Shown: in pieces, positions 23,801 through 31,910 of the stretch | Layout: each line of letters starts with the position of its first letter | How positions within the stretch are numbered: the first letter of the stretch is position 1 | Assembly (NCBI RefSeq): GCF_051106095.1 | Contig: NC_135786.1 | Span: 19,733,501-19,797,500, forward strand | Length of the DNA stretch: 64,000 nt | Direction of reading: 5' to 3' | Source of the DNA: Pogona vitticeps | Lineage: Eukaryota > Chordata > Lepidosauria > Squamata > Agamidae | Notes under the pieces: model-generated | Database searches by the model: none | What the model saw: only the letters and a program-made list of their open reading frames with translations | Told to the model about the DNA's origin: nothing | Position numbers and translations under genes: made by a program

Positions 23801-26800
23801 TTGCAAATAGAGCCAGCCTATGTGGCCTTGGGCAAACTGCACAGTCCCAGGGTGCCCTCAGAACAAAAGAAAGGTAGACTACTTCGGAGTACAGTGGAGC
23901 CTCGCTTAGCAACGCTAATCCATTCCAGGAAAAACATTGCTAACCGATTAAATCGCTAAGCGATTTAAAAGCCCATAAAAATGCATTAAAACGTGTTTAA
24001 TGTGTTCCTATGGGCTTAAAAACTGACCTTATGCGATGATCCTCTATAGGGGCGGCCATTTTTTGTGCCTCTAAAGCGAGGCAAAACAGCAGGTGGTCAT
24101 TTTGTTTTTCCGGCGGCCATTTTGGAACCACTGATCAGCTGTGCAAAAAGGGTCGCTTTGCCATGATCGCTTCCCCGCAATCATCGCAAAGCGATTTTTC
24201 CCCATAGGGGCCATCGCTAAGCGATCACTCTGGCGATGGCCAAAACCCCATCGCTAAGCCATTTCATCGCTCAATGGAGCGATCCCTAAGCGAGGCACCA
24301 CTGTATAATTTCTTCTTGGAAAACCCTGAAAAAAGGCTCACCATGCGTCAGTACTAACTTGATGGCACCTGATTATTATTAATATTATTATACTTCCACA
24401 GCCTGTTGCCTGCTTAAATGCCAAATCAGTGTAGTACAAACATGAACAGTGTAAATGCTGGCAATTTCCCCCCATTTTGCTATGGATAGTTTGTATAATG
24501 AGTTTAATTAATTTATAGTGTGTCTTTGCATGATCCAAGGTAGATTATAATATTAACTAAACAACCAATACAGCTAAATTCCCTGAAACAGCCAGAACTC
24601 TGTCGGTGACCTACACCAGTTGGAGTTTAATGGTATAAATCATGGTAGCAAATTAACGCTAATGAATGAGTTGCCACTTGCATTCCTAGTAATATGCCAG
24701 TCATATGATTTTGTGTGTGACAAGAGTGCAAGCCACAACTTAACTGGCAGCAGTTCACTGTCATAATTTACACCATCACACTCATGCTACAGGAAGATTC
24801 TGGCCAAAAATTACAGTGTGGAGACACTATTACATAAATTACCACATTAAAACAAGCACTGAATTCGTATAATTTAAAAGTCATTTAAAAATACACCCAA
24901 CTAATGGAACAACTGACTACTGCTAATACTACTTTGCAAAACAGTGCTTGTTCTTGCTTCTAACCACTCTGAACAGTATTCTCTGTCTTTGTTATTCCAC
25001 CCATCACACACACACACATACACACAGATATGAGAGTGAATAAGCCACAGGGGGTGCCATTTAAGAGAGAAATAAAATGTAGGGAGGTCCTTCGTTCAGC
25101 AAATGTTACTGTTCTTTAATAATCACGACACATGTGGTTAATTTACTTTACCAGTTAATATTTTATAGATCTACATAAATGGAAGACGGTAAAAATGAAT
25201 GCATAATTTGTTTAACTATGTACATATTTCATTGATCCAGCTGAAGATTTTTCAAATCACGATGTAGCATACTGTGCTTATCCATGTGTCTGCTGAATAA
25301 TTGAGACTCTTGATATAAAATGTTTATTATACACATTTTATTAATGAAGACACACGGGCTGCCAGTTCCATATATTTTATAGGCTGGCCCTATCATGCAT
25401 CTTTAAGAATCAGTAACTGGATTGTTACTTTTGTTGCTGTTATGTGCTGTCGAGTCAGGTCCAACTTACAGTGACCCCGTGGACAAGCGATCTCCAAAAT
25501 GTTTTTGCCTTGGTTTTATCTAGGGCTCGCTCGTTTTGTCTTCCTGGCCTTCCGGGGTATCCTTTAATCTGTCCTCCAGCAGTACATTTCAAACAATTCA
25601 TTTTTTTCCTGTCAGCTTTCTCTATTATATATATATATTTATTTATTAGATCTGTATCCCGCCCATCTAGACAACGTCTACTCTGGGCGGCTTACAGTAA
25701 AAGCATAAAAATAACATATAAACAATTAAACAACAGTTAAACTTTCTTTACTGTCCAGCTTCCAAGGCGAATTTTACATGCCAAACTGTATTGAGACCAC
25801 ACCAGAGTCTATCTAAATGATGGCAGTACCTTTCTTTAAAAAAATAAATAAATCCAGAAACTGATTTGTGTTTCTGAACCATTCCACTGACTTTCCAGTG
25901 CTTATCCATGTGTCTGTGAATATTTGTCACAGGCAAAAGAAGTTTGAAAAAACATGAGGAGCTTGATTTCAAAAGATATATATTGCACATGCAACTGCTT
26001 TTGCAGAAAGAAACAAAAGACTCTTTATGAGAGAACAGGGGGTTTAAGACCTGAAGGATTCCTGTTCAAGAAGAGAAGAAGGGAAACCTTCACTTTGGAG
26101 ATTTTAATAAGAAACACAGTTGTGTAAAACAGCTGAATTCAGAATCCAAGAATGTCAATACTTCTATTCATCTGAATGTGTACCCTATAATTGTGGTTTG
26201 TGTTTGTACATATGGATGGCTTATATTAGACTTCATTTTCCAGGGAAACACCAAAACAAAGCGCATTAAAAACTGCACACATACATACACACAAACTTGC
26301 ACTGAGAGTTGTGGGATATTTTCTGATCTCATGCAAATTGCAACATATTGAGCATTAGCATGCTTGGATTTAAAGAACTTTTCTTGTATTCCCCAAACAT
26401 AGTGAGGATTCCAGTGCCCTCCTTCTGATGACTGAAGCCAACCTACTAACAAGCAATGTACAGTATGTGATTCTTGCTTCTTACTGAAAGCTGGCATTGG
26501 CCATTTTTTTTTTGTTCTGGCCGTCTCCTTTAACAACAGGATATAAGCCTCCATGTCTCAACCCTACTTCCATTTGTTAATGTGAAAAAATGGAAGCTGA
26601 CATGGTGCTTTCTGCGAGTTGTAGTCTATAGAGGGCACCTCCAGAAGAACTGGTTTTGCTTTTTTTTGTTTTGTTTGCCTAGCAAATAAAATGAAAACTT
26701 TATACACAGCCAGTGGCTGGAACTCATTATTACTCTTCAGGCAGAGTGTTGCAGACCAGTGGTTCCCGACATTGGAGAACCCAGATGTTCTTGGACTGCA

Positions 26801-28620
26801 ACTCCCAAAACCCCTGGACAGCACAGCAAGTAATGAAGGCTTCCGGGAGTTGCGGTCCAAGAACATATGAGTTACCCAAGGTTAAGAATTTCTGTTGTAA
26901 ACTAGAATTGACCTTCCCTGGTGCATAAGGATTAAGTAGAGTACCTATTAGAAAACTGTCTCTACACAGAAGAACTGGGTGCAGTATGTCTCTGTGTGCA
27001 GAACACCTGGAAACATCCTTCACATACACACCCTGGAACATCCCTGCCCAATATATATAGCACATCTGTATACAGAGTCCATAGAAAGCATGGAGGTAAA
27101 CTTTGAAGATACAGTGTGTTTATGTGTGTATGTGTACACACACACATACACACGCACATGCGCATTGCACACATATGCTTGTGTTTGTAGTTCTTTGGTA
27201 AGTAGAAGCAGGTTTAACTGGTCATCATTGAGAAGAGGAATTCCCAGTGCAAATTCATTGAAAGAGTTTTTTATCTCCATCATACCGCATCTCTTGACCC
27301 CAATTCAAAACACCTCTTTTGTCCACAGGAGATGCGCCTTTCCAGTGTCGTCTGTGCAGTGCCAAATTTAAAATCAACTCAGATTTGAAGAGGCACATGC
27401 GTGTGCACACTGGGGAGAAGCCCTACAAATGTGAATTCTGTGACATGCGCTGCGCCATGAAAGGAAACTTGAAGTCGCACATCCGCATCAAACACAACAT
27501 GGAAAATGCCTTCCAGTGCCTCGAGTGTGAGTTCCAGTGCGGGAACAAGACGAGCCTCCGGCAGCACCTCCGTACACACCAACCTGAGCAGCCGGTCAAA
27601 TGCCCGGAGTGCAGCTACTCCTGTTCCAACAAGGCCACCCTCCGGGTGCACGAGAGGATCCACTTTAAGGACCGCCCCTTCAAATGTGAATTCTGCAGCT
27701 TTGATACCAAGCAGCGGAGCAACTTAACCACGCACATGAAGAAAGTCCACCGGGACAAGGTCCAGGTCAAGAAGAAAAGTGCCGATAAGACAGAAGGAGA
27801 CTGGTTGAAGGAAGGCAGCTCCAGGCAAGTGGCCAAATTGGAGGCCAAGAAGGCCTTTCGATGTGATATCTGTGATGCTTCCTTTGTCCGTGAAGATTCC
27901 CTAAGGAGCCATAAGAGGCAGCACATTGAGTATAACGGGGCTAAAAGCAGTGAGCTGGCTGTTTTGCAATTCCAGATGGACCCCACTAGGCAGGCTGGTA
28001 CTCCTATTACTGTCAGTCACCTCCAGGTGCCACTTCATGCTTCCCCTTACGGCGAAGGGCAAGTCAAGATCATTGTCGGACACCAGATGTCTCAGGCTAG
28101 CGACCTCGTGCAGGCAGCCTCAGTCAACATTGTGCCTCCAGCTTTAATCAGCCAGAACCAAGACGATCTGTCTGGCAATAACCAGCTGCAAATACTTCAA
28201 CAGGTGAGCTTGCTTGCTTCCCCTCTCCCTTCAGGTTCTCAAGTGGAAGGCATTTCAGTGGGCCAACCAACAGTTCTCCTCACTACCCATGATCAAGCTG
28301 ATGGCAGTGCACCAAACCCGACGTTGATTCCCACCATCCCAGTGGGCAGCCATGATGTCTCAGCTAGCCAAGCTTTCATCAATGGTGCTGGGATCAGCTG
28401 CTCGGACTTGGACGGGCTCAATGCTTTGATTCATGAGGGGGCAGGGGAAGTGACAGTAGTCAGCGGGGAGGACCAGAGCATCGCTGTGTCAGCCTCAGCT
28501 CCCTCTCCACCTATATTTTCCCCCTCTTCTCATCCAGATGGACCAAAGCAAGCCTATTCCATCATCCAAACCGGAGGCCATGCAACATTGCTGTGTCCTG
28601 CAGACTCTATACCAGATTAG
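10997..28620 (+). CDS. ZFP64: ZFP64 zinc-finger transcription factor, six-exon gene
   Basis: Joining 10997-11039, 15448-15681, 17878-18039, 20559-20621, 22947-23198 and 27329-28620 gives 681 residues plus stop, all junctions phase 1. The product matches my memory of vertebrate ZFP64 along its length: PGGTTVLVELTPDIHICG near residue 16, FVFEHGYQTYLP near 98, then the finger array and the terminal LLCPADSIPD. Fingers: a C2HC-like one at about 32-53 (CGLC...H-KRSG-C), a CX4C finger at about 143-166, three in exon 5, and six in exon 6. The last exon-6 finger (CDICDASFVREDSLRSHKRQH) is set apart from the array by a basic linker. The tail is rich in Gln, Ser and Thr and lacks fingers. Family knowledge: a nuclear DNA-binding regulator linked in mammals to KMT2A promoter activity, Notch and NF-kB signalling. 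No inactivating change is visible. In human it lies between SALL4 and TSHZ2; neither is visible here. Confidence 0.96.
11541..12432 (-). mobile_element. L2-type LINE fragment, antisense in ZFP64 intron 1
   Basis: On the minus strand it encodes SLPSAGDAILSLQRCLWTVL then MQENGLKLNPDKMEVLRVG, an L2 reverse-transcriptase signature. Further on it encodes LVISRLDHCNALHVGLP and VQNAVARLL...LAALHWLP. The 3' end at 11541-11760 has two adjacent tails, each with TTTATTT repeats next to CCTATCTGGTC, so two insertions or a duplication are likely. Confidence 0.9.
12433..12851. other. Intron 1 segment with an unclassified interspersed repeat
   Basis: At about 12440-12540 the words AAGGTGCCACATG and GCACAGACTAACACGGCTAC belong to a repeat widespread in sauropsids whose class I cannot name. 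The rest shows nothing. Confidence 0.35.
12865..13105. mobile_element. Penelope-like inverted terminal unit with hammerhead-type core
   Basis: Two arms of about 105 bases face each other: GTTGTTGTGGGTTTTTCGG opens the unit and CCCACAACAACC closes the right arm. A short trailer (GATCCCGGCCGTGAAAGCCT) follows on one side only. The unit is bounded by an exact 13-bp duplication ATATAAGAGATTG (12852-12864 and 13106-13118). Each arm contains CTGAAGATGCC...ACTGGC, which looks like the hammerhead ribozyme core known from Penelope-like elements. Confidence 0.7.
13185..13312 (+). repeat. tRNA-derived SINE, sense copy
   Basis: GGTTCAAATCCCCACTTAGCC is a B-box-like segment, and the copy ends AGCTTGATGGCACATAACAG. 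Confidence 0.65.
13389..13947. mobile_element. hAT-like MITE inside the BovB tail
   Basis: The ends CAGTGGTTCTTAACC and GGTTAAGAACCACTG are inverted repeats. An exact 8-bp target duplication GTTTAGTC lies at 13381-13388 and 13948-13955, as expected for hAT. Sub-terminal parts are rich in CGCCCCC. The centre carries a tetranucleotide array. No transposase frame. Confidence 0.93.
13475..13593 (+). repeat. Compound microsatellite (TTTA)n-(CTTA)n
   Basis: About 14 TTTA units switch to CTTA units, with a few TTTA units at the far end. It lies wholly inside the hAT element. Confidence 0.95.
14737..14804 (+). repeat. (CT)34 microsatellite
   Basis: An uninterrupted 68-base CT dinucleotide run in ZFP64 intron 1. 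It is long and pure, so likely polymorphic. Confidence 0.98.
14828..15058 (-). repeat. tRNA-derived SINE, antisense
   Basis: Hallmarks in reverse: CATGTGTCATCAAATCATTTC, TCTGGGGGCATCCTGGGACT and TTGCCCAAGGCCACACAGGC. It matches the 35577-35780 copy. Confidence 0.75.
15448..15681 (+). CDS. ZFP64: ZFP64 coding exon 2
   Basis: The acceptor TTTTGGCAG precedes 15448 and the donor GTACTA follows 15681. The exon encodes PGGTTVLVELTPDIHICG through TSETQTIT. It contains the N-terminal C2HC-like finger (CGLC, then H and C in HKRSGC) and a Thr-rich stretch (TQTTTRTITSETQTIT) typical of ZFP64. Phase 1 at both ends, so skipping it would keep the frame. Confidence 0.95.
15965..16205 (+). repeat. tRNA-derived SINE (GTGGCGCAGTGG family), sense
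   Basis: It has pol III A-box-like TGGCGCAGTGG and B-box-like GGTTCAATCCC, then AAAATGAGTACCCAGCTCGC and a GCGCTAAGGAGCAGTATATA end. Close relatives are at 50520 (sense), 22112 and 61268 (antisense). Confidence 0.85.
16206..17141. other. Intron 2 segment, no repeat recognised
   Basis: Short antisense frames only, none with family signatures. Sequence is unique and AT-leaning. Confidence 0.35.
17142..17266. mobile_element. Short hAT MITE (CAGTGGTTCTTAACC family), diverged
   Basis: It carries the internal hairpin words AAACTCCCAGAAGC and TGGGAGTTGTAGTCCAAGAA and a right end GGGTTGGGAACCACTG. The left terminus is eroded. Confidence 0.65.
17403..17530 (-). repeat. tRNA-derived SINE, antisense
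   Basis: Reverse of the family with GGCTGGACT...CTTCCAGCTCTGCAGTTCTA: here AGAACTACAGAGCTGGAAGG then GAGGCACAGTGGGGAACCGA. Confidence 0.75.
17878..18039 (+). CDS. ZFP64: ZFP64 coding exon 3
   Basis: The acceptor is ATATTTTAG and the donor CCGG|GTAAAA. The exon encodes SAPEFVFEHGYQTYLPGENS, a Pro- and Lys-rich linker with a basic stretch (KPRVRKA), and the first half of the second finger (KKLNCCYP). The intron thus splits this finger between its cysteines. Phase 1 at both ends. Confidence 0.95.
18981..19091. mobile_element. Short hAT MITE with 8-bp duplication (7/8)
   Basis: It starts CAGTGGTTCCCAATC, carries TGGGAGTTGCAGTCCAAGAA inside, and is bounded by GTGTAGTA on the left and GTGTAGAA on the right. 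It lies only 22 bases from a Tigger-like MITE. Confidence 0.75.
19114..19524. mobile_element. Tigger-like MITE with TA target site
   Basis: It starts CAGTGGTGCCTCGCATTACG and ends GCGGGGCACAACTG, flanked by TA at 19112-19113 and 19525-19526. Sub-terminal ATTCGTTCCAGCGAAATCG gives further inverted structure. Length 411, close to the 23892-24303 copy (412). Confidence 0.9.
19885..20440 (-). mobile_element. L2/CR1-group LINE 3' region, antisense
   Basis: GTATCCCGCCTTTCTCC, an AAAAC-rich stretch, then GGGAGTTCCAGAGTCTGGGA and ACCTAGGCAGGCTCGTTAGG form a 3' region repeated at 35885-36330 and in part at 45720-45935. Family placement is by resemblance only. Confidence 0.65.
20559..20621 (+). CDS. 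ZFP64: ZFP64 coding exon 4 (63-nt microexon-sized)
   Basis: The acceptor CCCCTTCAG precedes 20559. The exon encodes CQFKTSYGMKDLERHARTHT, the second half of finger 2, ending in the TG-x-KP linker codon. The donor is CAG|GCAAGT, a GC-AG intron. The next GT, four bases further on, would put exon 5 out of frame and reach a stop within a few codons. Confidence 0.93.
20740..22090 (-). mobile_element. Long non-LTR retrotransposon remnant, clade unsure
   Basis: The minus strand carries EQVLLWCTYSKDVREELVSP then LLSDSNPMFTHSIAKWALEK near 21.1-21.3 kb. Upstream pieces include WISSHLKFNTLKSKSNHEMF. The order is that of the distal ORF2 of a reptile LINE (cysteine/histidine-like region), followed by an AT-rich tail. 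It is broken by stops and frame changes. I cannot assign the clade. Confidence 0.6.
22112..22372 (-). repeat. tRNA-derived SINE (GTGGCGCAGTGG family), antisense
   Basis: AAGCAAAGCAAAGTGTGCTAC tail, AGCAAGCTGGGTGCTCAATT and CTGGGATTGAACCTGGG in reverse. The head is near 22340-22372. Confidence 0.85.
22488..22835 (-). repeat. Sauropsid SINE with GAAGCTGCCTTA tail, antisense
   Basis: It begins ATGAAGCTGCCTTACATCAG, the reverse of the TATAAGGCAGCTTCAT tail, and continues past GATCCATCTAGCT. The head end around 22770-22830 (GGAACCTGAGACCTT...CATGTAACATG) is diverged. It ends shortly before exon 5. Confidence 0.6.
22947..23198 (+). CDS. ZFP64: ZFP64 coding exon 5 (three zinc fingers)
   Basis: The acceptor TCGTTTCAG precedes 22947 and the donor GTAGGT follows 23198. 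The exon encodes three complete C2H2 fingers: KCEVCSKNFSRKDKLKMHMRSH, then KCKHCDYAAAESSSLNKHQ, then KCQICPYASRNSSQLTVHL. They are separated by GVKPY- and NERPF-type linkers. GC content and CpG use are higher than in the flanking intron, as in exon 6. Confidence 0.97.
23222..23400. mobile_element. hAT-like MITE remnant related to 2118-2398
   Basis: GGGGTGGGGGAGCACTCACA, CACTGGCATGCGCGTGTGTG and AGCAGCTGTGGGGAGG match the internal part of the 2.2-kb element. It starts just after exon 5. Confidence 0.55.
23728..24378 (+). repeat. tRNA-derived SINE split by a Tigger-like MITE
   Basis: Left part 23728-23889 holds the tRNA head (ATATCTCAGTGGTTTAGGTA, GGGAGTTCGATTCCC) and body. The right part from 24304 resumes with GAAAACCCTGAAAAAAGGCT and ends CTTGATGGCACCTGATTATT. 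The two parts join smoothly when 23892-24303 and one TA are taken out. Confidence 0.88.
23892..24303. mobile_element. Tigger-like MITE inserted in a SINE
   Basis: Ends CAGTGGAGCCTCGCTTAG and CTAAGCGAGGCACCACTG are inverted repeats flanked by TA (23890-23891, 24304-24305). The interior repeats CGCTAAGCGATTT-type words. No coding capacity. Confidence 0.92.
25432..25615 (-). repeat. SINE-like repeat (GTGCTGTCGAGTCAGG type)
   Basis: GTTGCTGTTATGTGCTGTCGAGTC and CAACTTACAGTGACCCCGTG match copies at 40330 and 60405. An L2-type tail follows at 25640-25740 (GTATCCCGCCCATCTAGAC), so these may be two adjacent insertions. Confidence 0.65.
26757..26894. mobile_element. Short hAT MITE with diverged target duplication
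   Basis: It starts CAGTGGTTCCCGACATTGG and has GACTGCAACTCCCAAAACCC and CGGGAGTTGCGGTCCAAGAA inside. The flanks TTGCAGAC and TTGTAAAC agree at 6 of 8 bases. Confidence 0.75.
27329..28620 (+). CDS. ZFP64: ZFP64 terminal coding exon 6
   Basis: The acceptor TTTGTCCACAG precedes 27329 and the stop codon is TAG at 28618. The exon encodes five fingers in tandem starting at DAPFQCRLCSAKF. A basic linker (KVQVKKKSADKTEGD) leads to one more finger, CDICDASFVREDSLRSHKRQH. A roughly 220-residue tail follows, with LQFQMDP, TVSHLQVPL, VKIIVGHQ, VNIVPPAL, LLTTHDQADG and LLCPADSIPD, all matching ZFP64 as I recall it. In mammals an alternative last exon makes a second isoform class; no equivalent open frame is seen downstream in this window. 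Confidence 0.98.
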
Positions 28621-29000
28621 TCTGGGGAAAAAAATCATGTGTTCTATACTTTGTTGGAAAATTAACATTCAGCCCAGGAGTTTATTCTAGATTAGACTGT
28701 CAAGTAGAATAGGCACAGTGGGCTGTGTGTTTCCGTTCCCTGTGCCTTCCTGGAAATAGCACATCTACACTTACAGAGCATAACACTTGTGTAACAAGCT
28801 CACTAGTATTGCTGAGGTCAGGATCGGTGGCAGCGTAAGGAAGAGTAGGAGATCCTGTGAATGGTTATCACTCATGGCACCAGTCTTGATACACAAGTCA
28901 TCTTTGCTGTTTCTCACTCTATATCTCCCCTTTAGTTTACAATGATGTTTCAGGGCAATTAAACTTGGAAAAATCATGGTAAATATTGTATTTTCGGCTG
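28621..29000 (+). other. ZFP64: ZFP64 3' UTR (proximal part)
   Basis: The sequence after the TAG stop is unique and AT-rich and shows no recognised repeat until about 29.17 kb. The first plausible poly(A) signal is ATTAAA at 28958. The true UTR could be longer; AATAAA at 31366 is a distal candidate. Confidence 0.55.
28958..28963 (+). terminator. ZFP64: Candidate ZFP64 poly(A) signal ATTAAA
   Basis: ATTAAA is the most common variant hexamer. It lies 338 bases after the stop and is followed within 40 bases by a T/G-rich stretch (TGTATTTTCGGCTG). No AATAAA occurs between the stop and this point. Confidence 0.45.
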
Positions 29001-31700
29001 TTCTTGCTCTACATAGAAGTTTTAGCCTTAAAGAAATAGCCAGTGAAAGAAAAAGCACGGAAAATATCTTAAAGCAGGGAGGAAGGATCTTTAAGCAACA
29101 CAAACAACATCTTTAAGCAACACAAACAGTTGTATAATCCAGTGCAATCTCTTGCAGTCTGGAGCATTTTGTATGTTTGGATCACAACTCCCAACATTTC
29201 TGGCCAATTTCAGTGAGAATTGTAGGCCAACAGGTATAGAGGCTACCAGGATTGGGCAAGACGGGTGGGGAGGGAATGTTAAAACACTGAGCTACATACA
29301 AACTTGAGCTACGTACCATTTTCTGTTGCAGCTGAACAACCTTGTCATTGGAGAGAAGGTGAGGCATGTTTTGCAATCTCCAGTATTATCATCTCACTTT
29401 ATGCATATTATTTTATTTGTTTCTAATGATCAGCAGAACAGTCTTTCAGTACAAATCGGCTGTGGGCACTTTGCGACTCATGTAGTAATTGTTACATTAT
29501 AATGGGCCCACAAAGAAAATTGGTCTAAAAGAGTATGAACTACTTTATGTGATCTATAGGTGGTGCTAGAACTCAAGCTGAGATTTCAAATGAAGCATTT
29601 TACTTTTAAGCATAGCGGCTGGCAGTCTAATTGGAGCTTCCTGTGAGAGATTTAACCCTACTGTGGCTTTCTAGCTTCAACATTAAGTTAAAAGAAGAAG
29701 AAGCAACTTCTTCATAATGAAAGGTATGCTGAGATGTCTACCAGAAAGCAATGACGAATTAAAAAGTACAAGTTTCTTTCTTTAAATAGTACACAGTGTA
29801 GCTTTTTGGACATAGCGTAGGTCTTCTAAAAAGATTCATGGGATGTTTTAATGGACTCGGGCACATGCATAAAAAAGCCCGTTTCTCAACATAAAGGTAA
29901 AGGTTAGGCGAGGACCTCTCAACAGTTTCTTTGGAGTTTACTAAAAATTAAAATGCTGCATCTTGGAAAAATGGGATACGCTGGCTGGACTCCAGTTAAT
30001 GATTTCATTAAGTTTATATAATTTGCCATAGCTAACTGCAGCTAGTGGATAAGATACACAGGTGTGTCTATTTTGCATGCACCCCTGCACCTCATCATTC
30101 GTCTCAATTAGCCATAGAAAGCTATGTACAGCTTATGTGAACACCAGTAGGATTTTGGCCATTGTGAATGAATGTTTTCCTGAAGAGGCAAGTATTGATC
30201 ATTTCTGAAGCACTCGATGTGACTTTCTACCGTGCTACTGATTTGTTGTGGCAAAGAAGATTACTTTCGAGGAGGTACACAAACCAGAACCGGTTTGGCT
30301 TGTGCTGGATTCTCTTCTGTTTAGCATGCGAAGAGGGCTTGTGTGAAAATGGTTATGCATTATACAGAATGTATAGGTCTCTGTAAATCAGAATGTTTGA
30401 CACAACAGGCAAATGTGTCTGTGTTCTGTGAGGAGGGGGAGCTTTTACCCAAACGTGTGCCTACATTTCACTGAACAGCCACATAGGAATGTAATGCCAC
30501 AACGTGAGGTTCTCTAACCGCACTACCTGCTTTTCACTTTCTCAGAGCAAGCTGTATTGCACTTATTGAATAGTAGGAAACCAGTATGTTTACGCCATTG
30601 TGATGGCTAGCCTGTAAAACACTGGCTTGCGTACAATTATATCAGATAAACAGGAAAGATAACCTGGGCGAAAATGTTCAAGCGCTGCTTTCTACACCGC
30701 AAATACTGTGTCAGGTTTCAAGGCACTGATTCTGGAGGGCTGTTTTAAGGTTGCTTTATGAGCTGAAGAAAAGTGCTGCTACAATAATAACTGCATGGCA
30801 TCAACTTGGTTCCAACTTACAGTGACCTAGTGGGGAAGATTTTTGCTGCTAGTGGACACCTTGTTGGCAGTCCCAAAATGGAACTGTGGGACTGTCCAGA
30901 TGGGAATGTGGAGCAGTCTGTTTCGCATTTAAAAGGTTTTTATTTTCAGGGCAATCTATTTTATCTCTCACTTGAGTGACTCTTCCATTCACATTGGACA
31001 TGTTTATTTTCCTGTGAGAAGGATCCACACAGGTCTTTGGATTGACAGTTTATTCACGAGCAAGGTTACCTGTGAGTAAGGAGGTAGCAGTGGTGGTAGC
31101 ACAAGGGGAAAAATTAAGTAAATTACCTTGTTTTTCCTGCCTTTCTCTTCAGCTGGGGCTCTGCTGGAGCTGCACTGTCTTGCGGTCACAGGACCCACAA
31201 AGTTAATATAGTCTTCTCCGCCTTTTTCCCATAGTAGTCATTCGGTGGGCCATGGTGATTCCCTCTTTTTTTTCTTGAATGAAGTAAAAGGCATATCGAA
31301 AGAATCAACCTTGTATGGTATTAGAATGGTGCTGCATCAGGGAAATATGTAAGAAAGAAGATGAAAATAAAGGAGGGGGTTTCTCTGTCCTGCCTTTTAA
31401 TGTTACAACCCTTCTAATATGTCACAGGCTTGTGTCCTTGGTTAACACAATCTACAGCTCCAATTGGTTATGAATTAGCCATCAGCACGGGCTATACAAT
31501 GGGATAATTAGGAGTGTGCTGAATCGTACCAAAAAGCAGGAATGCAATTCCTTGTACATGGTGTGATAGCTGGGAAATACTCGATCATTCCACAAGCCGC
31601 CCAAATTATGATTTAATTCCCTGTGTGATCACCCCCTAAGTAATCTTTTAGAAATATTAGGCTTGTGGTTGCAAGCGGCAGGCTTTTTTTTTTCTTTGAT
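29001..31700. other. Downstream of ZFP64, mostly unique; one 22-bp duplication
   Basis: CATCTTTAAGCAACACAAAC occurs twice in tandem at about 29088-29130. 29170-29260 resembles a worn MITE. 31415-31660 is unusually free of repeats, with motifs such as GGGATAATTAGG, and could be a conserved noncoding element. A 72-codon frame at 30168-30386 has no recognised homology. Confidence 0.35.
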
Positions 31701-31714
31701 AACCACTGTTTGCT

Positions 31715-31910
31715 TTGCTATTGTGTACCATCAAGTCAGAATTGATTTACAGTGACCCTAATAGGTTTTTCAAGACAAGTGAGGTATTTAAGGAACTGTT
31801 TTACCAGTTCCATACACACCCTAGTGAGTTTCCATGGCAGCTGAGAAATCAAGCCCACATTTCCTGAGTCCTAGGCCGTTACTCTATCCTCTTCACCTCA
31901 CTGGGTACCC
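31715..31910 (-). repeat. tRNA-derived SINE, antisense
   Basis: GTACCATCAAGTCAGAATTG, AGTTTCCATGGCAGCTGAG and TCCTGAGTCCTAGGCC are the hallmarks; it matches 36590-36780. Confidence 0.75.

Noticed and set aside
27379-27663. 94-codon antisense frame opposite ZFP64 exon 6
   Set aside because: Shadow of the zinc-finger coding strand.
29088-29130. CRISPR-like or functional direct repeats
   Set aside because: Two adjacent 22-base units without spacers in a vertebrate genome are a plain tandem duplication.
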